Positions 51,294 through 62,100 of a stretch of 64,000 nucleotides of DNA are shown here, in pieces. The notes beneath the pieces were generated by a model, which saw only the letters and a program-made list of their open reading frames with translations, was not told the origin of the DNA and ran no database searches. The position numbers and the translations under genes are program-made. Numbering within the stretch: position 1 is the stretch's first letter; each line of letters begins with the position of its first letter. Origin of the DNA: Labilithrix sp. (GTDB lineage: Bacteria > Myxococcota_A > Polyangia > Polyangiales > Polyangiaceae); the NCBI GenBank assembly GCA_019637155.1, contig JAHBWE010000025.1, positions 62,001-126,000 on the forward strand. The letters are read 5' to 3'.

Positions 51294-52319
51294 TCAGGAC
51301 AGGCCGAGCATGCGCCAGTCCAGCGCCTCGACCTTGCGCGGCGAGAGCGCGAGCTCCACCGTGAGCCGCGAGCCCACCGCCTCTCCGCCGATCTGGAGCG
51401 GGACCGCGCGCGAGAACGTCATCCGCGCGGCGGTCGTGAACCAGTCTTTCATCCCGCGCAGCGGGTGCTGGCCGCGCCAGATCTTCGGGATGTCGTAGAC
51501 CGCGGTGAGCGTCTTCTGGTCGTAGATGCGGACGTTGAGCCAGTCGAGGAGGCGCTCCGCGAACGGGTAGGCCTTGAAGCCGTAGCCGAACTCGGGGCAC
51601 GTCGCGGCGCCGGCGACGCTCACCATGCCCTCGTAGAGGATCGTGCCGCGCCGCGCGCCGGGGAGCGGGGCGAGGTGACCCGCGTCGTCGACGACGAGGA
51701 CCTCGTCGCCGAGGTTCTCGATCAGCACGTGCGGCCGCCCCTTCACGACCGACTTCGGGACCGTGCGCGTGATCATCGCGGTGAGGTAGCCCCAGACCGT
51801 CTTCGAGATGCGGCTCGACGGCGACTGCTCCACCTGCTGCCGGTAGTCGTCGAGCACCTGCGCGTCCCAGCCGCAGCCGCCGAAGAACGTGAGCACGCCG
51901 TCGCACTCGAGCAGCGCGTAGCGCCGCGTCGGCAGCGGCCCCGGGTGCTTCGCGAGCGCGCGCACGCACGCGTCGAGCTTGCGCGCGCCGAGCGCGTGGG
52001 CCCACGCGTTGCCGGTCCCGAGCGGCAGCGCGCCCACGGCGGGGAAGGGCTCGCCCTTCGGCACGACGCGGTCGAGCGCGTTCAAGAGGACGACCGCGGA
52101 GCCGTCGCCGCCGGCGGAGAGGATGCAGCGCGGCGCAGGTGTTCCGGGGCGCCGTTCGCGCAAGAGGCCGCGGAGCCAGCCCTCCACCTCGTCGACCGTG
52201 CGCGTCAGCTTCACCGCCGCGCCCGGGAGCGCGCGCGCGATCTGCACCGCGATGCGGCGTCCGCCGCGCTTCGCGTTGGCGTTCACGAGCACGAAGATGC
52301 CGTCGCCGGTCGCCGCCAT
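51294..52319 (-). CDS. Diacylglycerol-kinase-family lipid kinase
   Basis: The 341-residue protein has the DAGK catalytic domain: FVLVNANAKRGGR at the N-terminus, ILSAGGDGSAVVLLNAL with the GGDGS nucleotide motif, and ALPLGTGNAWAHALG. The C-terminal beta-sandwich domain (MVSVAGAATCPEFGYGFKAYPF and LQIGGEAVGSRLTVEL) follows. The enzyme family phosphorylates diacylglycerol, sphingoid bases or related lipids. Five bases separate it from the plsC gene, whose stop lies at 52325, so both are probably one transcript, with PlsC first. Confidence 0.88.
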   Translation of the reverse strand: MAATGDGIFVLVNANAKRGGRRIAVQIARALPGAAVKLTRTVDEVEGWLRGLLRERRPGTPAPRCILSAGGDGSAVVLLNALDRVVPKGEPFPAVGALPLGTGNAWAHALGARKLDACVRALAKHPGPLPTRRYALLECDGVLTFFGGCGWDAQVLDDYRQQVEQSPSSRISKTVWGYLTAMITRTVPKSVVKGRPHVLIENLGDEVLVVDDAGHLAPLPGARRGTILYEGMVSVAGAATCPEFGYGFKAYPFAERLLDWLNVRIYDQKTLTAVYDIPKIWRGQHPLRGMKDWFTTAARMTFSRAVPLQIGGEAVGSRLTVELALSPRKVEALDWRMLGLS

Positions 52320-52324
52320 CGAAC

Positions 52325-53044
52325 TCAGAGCCCGCTCGCGATCGAGGCGCGGACCTCCGCCGAGAGCGCGTCGCGCGCCGCCTTCGGCTCCTTGTCCGCC
52401 CAGCGCCGCGGGTCGACCGGCGGATGGATCGTGACGAAGACCTCGACCCCGGAGCGGGAGAGCATGCCCTTCGCGCGCAGCACCTCGCGCGTGCCCGCGA
52501 TGCTCACCGGCAGGACCGGCACGCCCGCCTCGACCGCGAGGACGAAGCCGCCCTTCTTGAAGGGGAGCAGCTCGCCGGTCGGGCTCCGCGTGCCCTCCGG
52601 CGCGATCCAGATCGGCGTCCCGTGCTCGAGCGCGGTCCGCGCCTCGGCGAGGCTCGCGATCGCGCTCCGGTTGTTGCCGCGATCGACGGAGATGAAGCCG
52701 GCCGCCTTCATCGCGCTCCCGAAGACGGGGAGATTGAAGAGCTCGCGCTTCGCGACCATGCGGATCCGCGCGCCGAGCACGTAGTAGATGACGGCGACGT
52801 CGTAGTGCGACTGGTGGTTGCTCATCACCACGTAGGTCGCCTTCGGATCGTAGTGCTCGCGCCCGTGGACCGAGATCATCATCTCGCTGTTCGCGACGAC
52901 GCGCGACGCCCACGCCTCGAGCCGCTCGTCGCACGCCTCCTTCGTGAGCGTGCCGCGCACGGCGTCGACCACGGTGACGGTCGACGTCGCGAGGGTCTCG
53001 CGCACGTTCTTCAACGAGAGGAGGAGCGATTTGCCCGACGCCAC
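52325..53044 (-). CDS. plsC: 1-acyl-glycerol-3-phosphate acyltransferase (PlsC-like)
   Basis: The 239-residue protein has motif I NHQSHYDVAV (NHxxxxD), motif II GFISVDRGN and motif III APEGTRSPTGELLPFKKGGF, all typical of acyltransferases that make phosphatidic acid from lysophosphatidic acid at the membrane. The GTG start at 53044 has no clear Shine-Dalgarno sequence. It is transcribed divergently from the giant TPR gene, with an 87-base gap. The lipid kinase just downstream would act on a related lipid. Confidence 0.88.
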   Translation of the reverse strand: MASGKSLLLSLKNVRETLATSTVTVVDAVRGTLTKEACDERLEAWASRVVANSEMMISVHGREHYDPKATYVVMSNHQSHYDVAVIYYVLGARIRMVAKRELFNLPVFGSAMKAAGFISVDRGNNRSAIASLAEARTALEHGTPIWIAPEGTRSPTGELLPFKKGGFVLAVEAGVPVLPVSIAGTREVLRAKGMLSRSGVEVFVTIHPPVDPRRWADKEPKAARDALSAEVRASIASGL

Positions 53045-53087
53045 GACGTGCGCGTCATTCTAGGTCAGTTCGTACAGACGAGCGTGC

Positions 53088-53115
53088 TTGCTTGTGAGGT
53101 CTCGGCTCCCATACC
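53088..53115 (+). promoter_or_regulatory. Possible promoter of the giant TPR gene
   Basis: TTGCTT (53088-53093) and CATACC (53110-53115) are separated by 16 bases, the same -10 hexamer and spacing as in the nuo promoter. The start ATG is at 53132 and has no Shine-Dalgarno sequence, so a short or leaderless mRNA is possible. Confidence 0.35.
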
Positions 53116-53131
53116 CTGCGGCTGCGAGACT

Positions 53132-56100
53132 ATGAGCGAAAGCACGATTCGCACCGCCCTCGGCGTGCTCCAGGACGAGCCCGACAACGAGCAGGCTTGG
53201 ACCGATCTCGCCGCCGCGGTGCGCGGCGCGGGCGTCGACGCCGACCGTACGCTCACCCTCCTCGGCGCCGCGCGCGCCGCGCACGAGATGCGACGCGAGT
53301 ACGAGGCGGTCGCCCGCCTCCTCGAGCTCGAGGTCGAGGTGGCGCGCGGCGACCGCCAGATCGAGCTCTACCGCGAGCTCGCGCAGCTCCGCGACGACGT
53401 GCTCCTCGACGACGCGAACGCGCTCGCGGCGTACAAGAAGCTCCTCGAGCTGCGCCCCGACGACGCGGGGGCGAAGGAGGGCATCGAGCGCAGCGAGGTG
53501 AAGCGCTCCAAGTGGAAGGACCTCGCGCAGAAGTACTTCTCCGAGGCGAAGGGCGCGAACGATCCGAGCTTCAAGAGCTCGCTCCTCGTGAGCGCGGCCG
53601 AGATCGCCTACCGCTACGCGCGCCCCGAGCTCGAGGCGCGCGAGGCGAAGGAGGAGGCGAAGCGGCGCGAAGAAGAAGAGGCCGCCGGCCCGAAGACCAA
53701 GCGCGGCAAGGGCAAGAAGAAGAAGGGGGAGGGCCCGGCCTCGGTGCGCGACCTCGCCGTCGCGGAGGAGAAGAAGAAGAGCCGCGACCTCATCGAGAAG
53801 ATCCTCGGCCTCCTCCGCGACGCGCTCGTCGCCGATCCGAAGAACCGGCGCGCGATGATCCTCCTCGAGCGCACGCTCGCGGCGGAGCAGCGCTGGGAGG
53901 AGCTCGCGAAGGCGCTCGACACGTTCGCCGACCAGACGCCGGCGAAGGACGAGAAGCTCGCCGCCCTCACGCGCCTCGCGCGCGTGCAGATGAAGAAGCT
54001 CGAGGGCCAGAGCGAGCGCGCGATCACGACCTACGAGAAGATCCTCGACTACGCGCCGACCCACCCGGAGGCGACCCGCGTCCTCGTCGACCGCTTCACC
54101 GCGAACCAGCAGTGGGACCACCTCGTCGCGCTCTACGAGGGGCAGCTCGCGGCCGCGGGCGGGCGCGCGCAGGACCCGGGCACGCTGCTCCAGGTCGCGA
54201 TGGTGAGCTGGAAGATGCGGAGCAAGCCGGAGGCGGCGGAGCCGTACTTCGAGAAGTTCCGGCGGTACGAGCCGGCCCACCCCGGGATGCTCGGCTTCTT
54301 CCGCGAGCACTGCGAGAGGACCGGCGACCAGACGCGCCTCCTCGCCATCCTCGAAGGCGCGAAAAACGCGATGCCCGACGGTCCAGAGCGATCCGCGATC
54401 GCCGGCGAAATTGCGCAACTCGCGGAAGTGGGTGAAAATGCGCAAAAGGCGATCGAGCAGTGGCGCACGATCCTGCGCTCGCAGCCCGACAACGTCGAGG
54501 CGCGCGACGCGCTGAAGCGCCTCTACCGCGCGACCGCGTCGTACAACCCGCTCGCCGATCTGCTCCGCGGCGAGCTCGAGCGCGTCGCCCCCGACGCGCC
54601 GAGCCGCCTCCCGATCCTGCGCGAGATCGCGACGCTCTACCGCGAGCACATCAAGAGCGACTCCGCGCTCGTCACCGTCCTCTCCCAGATCATCACCCTC
54701 GATCCGAGCGACGCCGAGGCGGTCCGCGAGCTCGCGCGCGTCTACGAGGCGCTCGGCCGCTGGCGCGATCTGCTCACGACGCAGATGCGCCTCGCGGAGC
54801 TCGATCCCGACGAGTCGATGAAGGCGGAGCTGTACCGCTCGATCGGCCGCCGCTGGCTCGATCAGTTCTCGAACGTGCAGAACGCGATCGAGGCCTTCGA
54901 GAAGCTCCGCGCGACGAAGCCGGAGGACACCGAGGCGCGGGAGAAGCTCCGCGAGCTCTACGTGAAGCGGCGCGCGTACAAGCCGCTCTTCGACCTGATG
55001 GAGGCCGAGTCCGCCCTCTTGCCGCCGGGGCCGGAGCGCCGCGCGATGTGGGCCGAGATGGCGAAGCTCGCGTCGGATCGGCTCGATCGCGGCGCCGACG
55101 CGTCGCGGCTCTACCGCATGATCCTCGAGGAGACGCCGGGCGACCTCGTCGCGCTCGACGCGCTCGAGAAGCAGGCCGATCGCGACAAGGACTACGCCAC
55201 CGTCGCGATGGCGCTCGAGAAGCGGGTCGACCTCTCCGACGACACCGCGACGAAGCTCTCGCTCCTGCAGAAGCTCGCCGCGGTCTACGGCGAGCGGATG
55301 GAGGACCAGCCGGGCTCGCTCCGCATCTGGCGCCGCGTCCTCGACGTGTCGCCCGGCCACGCGAAGGCGCTCCGCGTCCTCCGCGAGGCGTACCTCGCCA
55401 CCAACGACATCGACGCGCTCGCGGAGCTCTACGCCGCGACGAAGGACTGGGAGGGCCTCACCGAGGTCCTCTCGAACAGCGCCGACCGCACCGAGGACCC
55501 GCAGCGCAAGATCGAGCTCTCGTACCGCGTCGCCGCGATCTTCGAGGACGAGATCCGCCAGCCCGAGCGCGCGTTCCGCGCCTACGAGCGCGTGCTCTCG
55601 GTGAAGCCCGACGACGAGCGCGCCGCGACCGCGCTCATGCCGATCTACGAGCGCGAAGAGAAGTGGGCGCGCCTGCCCGCGCTCTACGAGGTGCTCCTCA
55701 ACTACGCGAGCGGGGAGCAGGACCTCCGCGCGCTCTACGGGCGCCTCATCACCGTCGTCGGCGATCGCCTCGCGGACAAGGTCGCGGCGATGCGCTGGGC
55801 GCGGAAGATGTACGAGCTCGCCCCGCGCGAGCCGCACTCGCTCGCCACGCTCGAGAACCTCGCGCGCGCGTCGGGGGAGTGGTCCATCCTCACCGAGGCG
55901 ATCACGGAGCGCATCGCGTCGGACGCTTCGGAGCCGGACGAGAAGCGCAGCCTCCGCCTCAAGCTCGCCGAGGTCGCCGCCCAGCACGCGGGCGCGCCCG
56001 ACGACGCGGTGACCGCCTACAAGGAGCTCATCGAGGCGAACCCGAACGACGCGGCGGCGGTCGGCGCCCTCGACCGGCTCCTCCGCTCGCAGCCCGATCG

Positions 56101-59100
56101 CAAGGACGACCTCCGCTGGCTCTTCCGCCTGCGCATCGATCGCGCGGCCGGCCCCGGCGACGCGATCGTGCTGCTCTCGGAGTGGGCCCAGCTCGAGGAG
56201 GACGTCTTCTCCGAGCCCGCGCGCGCGATCACGGTCTACAAGGAGCTCCTCGATCGCGACCCGATGAACGCGCCGACGCTGCGCGCGCTCTCCCGCATCT
56301 ACATCTCGATGGGCGACGCGGAGAACGCGGTCGTCATGTACGAGCGCGAGCGCGACCTCGAAGAAGGGCCCGCCCGCCTCGCGCGCGAGATCGACATCGC
56401 GCGCCTCTACCTCGGGCCGCTCAAGAACCCGCGCGCCGCGCTCGAGGCCGCGGAGCGCGCGCTCGAGATCGCGCCCAACGATCCGCGCGCGATCGGCCTC
56501 GTCGAGGAGCTCCTTCCGCTCGCGGAGACGCGGAAGGAAGCGGCGACGGTGCTCGACAAGGCGTACTCCGCCGCGAACCGCTTCGACAAGCAGGCCGAGG
56601 TCCTCGGCATCCTCCTCGCGACCGCGGTCTCGAAGGCCGATCGCCTCCCGCTCCACCTCCGCCTCGCGGCGGTGAAGTCGAACTTGGGCGATCGCGCCGG
56701 CGCGTTCGACGTCCTCGCCGGGGCCGCGCTCGAGCATCCGACCGAGCTCGATCTGTGGGATCGCCTCTCGTCCCTCGCGGTGAAGACGAACCGCGTCGCG
56801 CGCTTCGTCGAGACGATCGCGCAGGCGGTGCCGGAGACGGGGGAGACGGGCCTCCCCGCCTCGGTGGAGATGGACCTCGCCGAGCGCGCGGCCACGCTCT
56901 ACGACGAGAACCTCGGCGACATCGACAAGGCGAAGCCGTACCTCGAGCGCATCCTCGCCCAGGACCCGACCAACGATCGCGCGTTCCTCCGCTTGAAGCA
57001 GATCCTCACCACGCGCGAGCTGTGGTCCGACCTCGAGGCGCTCTACGAGCGCGTGATCGCGGCGGCGGAGAGCCCCGAACGCAAGACCGATCTCCTCGCC
57101 GAGGTCGGCATCATCGCGGAGGAGATCACGAACGACACCGCGAAGGCGGTCAGCTACTACGAGCGCATCCTCGCCCTCGTGCCCGATCACGATCAGGCGA
57201 CCCTCGCGCTCGACACGCTCTACGCCTCGCAGGAGCGCTGGCCCGATCTCGCCGACCTCCTCCGCAAGCGGATCGAGCGCGCAGGCGCGACCGATCCGAC
57301 GCCGCTCCGCCTCCGCCTCGCGACGCTCCTCTTCGTCCGCCTCGGCGATCCGAAGGCCGCGCTCGACGAGCTCGAGCAAGTCAGCGAGGCCGATCCCGGC
57401 AACCGCGAGGCGAGGGACCTCGTCGAGAAGTGCCTCACGGAGGGCGATCTCCGCCAGCGCGCGGCCGCGATCCTCGAGAAGGTCTACGTCGAGCGCGACG
57501 AGATCCGCGATCTCGTCCGCGTCCTCGAGGTGCGCCTCGAGGCGATCGCGGAGCCGGATCCGCTCCGCGAGATGCTGCAGCGCATCGCCGAGCTGAAGGA
57601 CGAGCGCCTTAGCGACGATCACGGCGCGTTCGCCACCTACTCGCGCCTCCTCCCGCTCGCGCCGGCGGAGCTCGCGCTCCGGGAGCGGTACCTCGAGATC
57701 GCGAGCCGCCTCGGCAAACAAGAAGAAGCCGCCGCGGTGCTGGCGGAGACGGCGAAGAACGCCGACGCCCCGCAGCCGCGCGCCGAGATCCTCGGCGAGG
57801 TGGCGAAGATCCACGAAGAGGGCGGCCGCACCGATCAGGCCGAGGCCGCGCACCGGCAGATCCTGGAGCTCGCGCCGGAGGACGCCGGCATCGCGCTCCC
57901 GGCCGCGCGCGCGCTCGAGACGATCTACATCGCCGCGAACCGCGGGGCGGACCTCGCCGGCGTGCTGCGCGTCCAGGTGAAGCTCGAGAGCGACAGCCCC
58001 ACCCGGCGCGAGCTCCTCGGGCGCCTCGGCACCCTCGCCGAGGACACGCTCCAGGACGACGCCGCCGCGGTCGCGGCGTGGAAGGAGCGCCTCGACGAGG
58101 ACCCGACCGACGAGGACGCGCTCAGCGCGCTCGATCGTCTCTACGAGCGCGCCGGCGACAAGCGCTCGCTCGTCGACATCCTCAAGAAGCGGGAGGAGAA
58201 CGCGACCTCGGGCGACGACAAGCGTCGCTTCGCCCTCCGCGCGGCGAAGGCCTACGTCGCGCTCGGCGACGTGGAGGAGGCGATCCTCGCGTACCGCGCG
58301 ATCCTCGACGACTTCGGCGCCGACCCGCCGACCCTCGTCGCGCTCGCGGACCTCTACGCGCGCGCGGAGCGCTGGCGCGACCTCGAGTCGACCTACGAGA
58401 CGAACCTCGGCATCGCGACCGAGGCGGCGGAGCGCATCTCGCTCCTCACGCGGATGGGCGACGTGCGCCGAAAGCGGCTCGGCGAGGTCGCGAGCGCGAT
58501 CGAGTCGTACCGCGAGGCGCTCACGATCGATCCCGACGCCGCCGCGGCGCGGGGCGCGCTCGAGGAGCTGCTCGACGAGGGCGAGTCCGCGCGCGCGGAG
58601 GCGGCCGAGATCCTCCGTCCGCTCTACGAGGCGTCGGGCGAGAGCGAGAAGCTCCTCCGCGTGCTCGACATCCAGATCGAGCAGACGAGCGAGCTCGACG
58701 CGCGGCTCGAGCTCCTGTCGCGTGCGGCGAGCGTCGCGGAGACGCAGGACCCGAAGCGCGCGTTCGCGTATGCGTCGCGCGGCTTGAAGGAGGCGGCGGC
58801 CGAGAGCACGGTCGAGGAGTGGATCGAGCGGGTGGAGCGGCTCGTCCTTCGCTCCGAGGCCTGGGCGGACCTGGTGGAGCTCTATCGCGCGGTCGCGCCC
58901 GACGTCCTCGACGAGGACAAGCAGGTCGGCGTGCTCGTCCGCATCGCGGAGCTCGCGCGGACGAAGGTCGACGACACGGAGCTGGCGAAGACCTCGTACC
59001 GGCGCGCGCTCGAGCTGCGTCCCGACAACACCGGCGCGCTCTCTGCGCTCGAGGAGCTGCACGAGGCGGCGAAGGAGTACGAGCACCTCGTCGACGTCCT

Positions 59101-62100
59101 GAAGCGCAAGGCGGAGATCGCGGAGAGCGACGACGACAAGCGGCACGTGCTCTACAAGCTCGCGCGCGTCTGCGACGAGTCGCTCGCCGATCGCGATCGC
59201 GCGATCGCGGCGTACGAGCAGGTCCTCGACCTCGGCCTCGACGCGCCCGCGATCGAGTCGCTCGAGCGCCTCTACGCCGCGGCGGGCCGCTGGAACGACC
59301 TCGTCGCGCTCCACGAGCGCGAGCTCGGCGCCGACACGACCGCGCCGCCGCGGCGCGCCACGATCAACCACGCGCTCGGGCACCTCTTCGTCGAGCAGCT
59401 GAACGAGACCGACCGCGGGTTCGACGCGTGGGCGGAGGCGCTCCGCATCGACGCGCAGCACCCGGCCACGATCGCGTCGCTCGAGGCGATCATGGCGAAC
59501 AAGGACGACCTCGTGTCGGGCGCGCGCGCCGCCGCGATCCTCGAGCCGGTGTACCTCGCGCGGCTCGACTGGCGGAAGGTCATCGGCGCGGTCGAGGCGC
59601 GGCTCGAGGGCTCGCAGGACCCGTTCGAGAAGCGCGATCTGCTCCGCCGCCTCGCGAAGCTGCACGAGGAGCAAGAGGAGAGCTACCGCGTCGCGCTCGA
59701 CATCATGGCGCGCCTCCTCGCGGAGGACCCGAGCGACGAGACGACGTGGGCCGAGCTCGAGCGCCTCGCGCGCGTCGCCGGCGCGGAGGACCGCCTCGCC
59801 GAGATCTACGCCGGCGAGCTCGCGAAGATGGCGGAGCTCGACGCGACGACGTCGCGGATGGCGTACCGCACCGGCGAGATCTTCGAGCAGGGCGGCGACC
59901 CCGAGCGCGCGCTCCGCTTCTACCAGCGCGCCTACGACTTCAACCGCGCGGAGGACCAGAAGTCCTTCGAGGCGATCGACCGCATCCTCCTCGCCGGCGA
60001 GCGATCGGCGGACCGCATCGCGCTCTACCGCGACGCGCTCGAGTTCAAGCACGACCCCGCCGAGCGGACCGCGACGTTGCACGCGCTCGCGCGGATCCAG
60101 GAGGAGAGCGGCGATCCCGAGGCCGCGATCGAGACGTACCGCTCTGCCCTCGACGTCGACGAGTCCGACGCGCACGCCCTCGACCAGCTCGACCTGCTCT
60201 ACACGCGCCGCGAGAAATGGCGCGAGCTCGCCGATCTCCAGCGCCGCCGCGCCGAGCAGGCCGCGCTGCCGGAGGAAGAGGCGAAGTGGCGCCTCTCGCT
60301 CGCGAAGGTGCTCGACACCCGGCTCGACGACGCGCTCGGCGCGATCGACGAGCTCGAGGCGGTGACCGGCCTCGTCGCGCCGTACGGGAGCGAGCAGGGG
60401 AAGGCGGCGGTGGCGGGGCTCGAGGCGATGCTCACGCGGCCCGACTACCGTCCGAAGCTCGTCGAGCTGCTGAAGCCGATCTACGAGAACGCCGACGACT
60501 GGCAGAAGCTCGTCGACATCGCGCGCTACCGCTTCGACATCGCGGGGAGCCCGAACGAGAAGGTGGCGGTCCTGCGCGAGACCGCGATCCTCCTCGAGGA
60601 GCGGGGGAGCGATCAGGGGCGCGCGTTCGAGCACGTCATGGAAGCCTTCGTCCTCGATCCGGACGACGGGGACACGCGCGAGGAGCTCGATCGCCTCGCG
60701 ATCGCGACCACGCGCTGGGACGACCTCGCGCGCACGTACGAGGCCGGGATCGAGAAAATCGATGGTATCGGAAAAAAAGAGCTGCTCGAGGCCCTCGCGC
60801 GCCTCCACGACAAGCGGCGCGACGATCCGCGCCGAGCGCTCGACGCGTGGGAGCGCCTCTTCACGCTCGACGAGTCGGACCCGCGTCCGCTCGACGAGAT
60901 GGACCAGCTCGCGACGCTGCTCTCCGACTGGCCATCGCTCGTCCGCGTGCTCGCGAAGCGCGCTGAGCTGACGAACGACGACGAGGAGCGCGCGTCGCTC
61001 TGGCGCCGCATCGGCGAGGCGCGCCGCGACATGCTCGAGGACGCGCCGGGCGCGATCGACGCGTACGAGCGCGCGCTCGAGCTCGAGCCCGACAGCGCGT
61101 GGACGCTCGACAACCTGATCCCGCTCTACGAGGACAAGAACGACGCCGCGCGGCTCGTCGATCTCTATCGCCGCCGGGTGGAGCTGTGCGGCGAGCTCGA
61201 CGAGGAGCTGAAGCACCGGCTCTTGCTCGACGCGGCCAAGTGCTACGAGATCGGCCTCCAGGATCGGCGCGAGGCGGTGGTGCTCCTCGGTCAGGCGCTC
61301 GCGATGAAGCCGGACGATCCGGAGATCACGCAGCGCCTCGTCGACCTCTACGAGGCGGAGAAGATGTGGCCGGAGCTCCTCGACGCGCTCCGCGCCGACG
61401 TCGCGCGCGCGTCCGATCCTGAGGTGAAGCGGACCCTCACGAGCCGGATCGGCCGCCTGCTCTCCGCCGAGCTCGAGGACCACGCCGGCGCGCTCGAGGC
61501 GTTCCGCGAGGTGCTCGCGAGCGGCTACGAAGACGCGGCCGCGACCGAGGTGCGCCGCATCGGCGACGCGCGCGAGGAGCTCCGCCGCGACGCCGCCGAC
61601 ATCCTCATCCCCGTGCTCGAGGGCGCGGGCAAACACGAGGCGCTCGCGGACGCGTACGAGCTCCGTCTCCGCGCGGAGACCGATCCCGCCGACCGCGCGA
61701 CGACGCTCCGCACGATCGCGAAGGTCGCGGAGACGCACCTCCAGGACCTCGAGCGCGCGGAGAACGCGCTCCTCCGCGCGCTCGCGGATCAGCCGCTCGA
61801 GAGCGATCTCCACGGCGAGATCGAGCGCATCGCGAGCTTGCTCGGGAAGGACGGCTGGTCGCGCTACGCCCACACCCTCGGCGAGCGCGCGACGTCGATC
61901 TTCGAGCCGTCGACGACGTCGGACCTGTACCTCCGCCTCGGCCGGATCGCGGAGATGAAGCTCGGCGACCTGCCGCGCGCGGCGGAGGCGTACGCGCACT
62001 CGGCCGAGCAGGGCGGCGACGGCCGCGACGTCCTGATGTCGCTCGAGCGCGTCTACGCGCAGCTCGGCGACACGCGCGCGCTCGTCGACATCCTCGAGCG

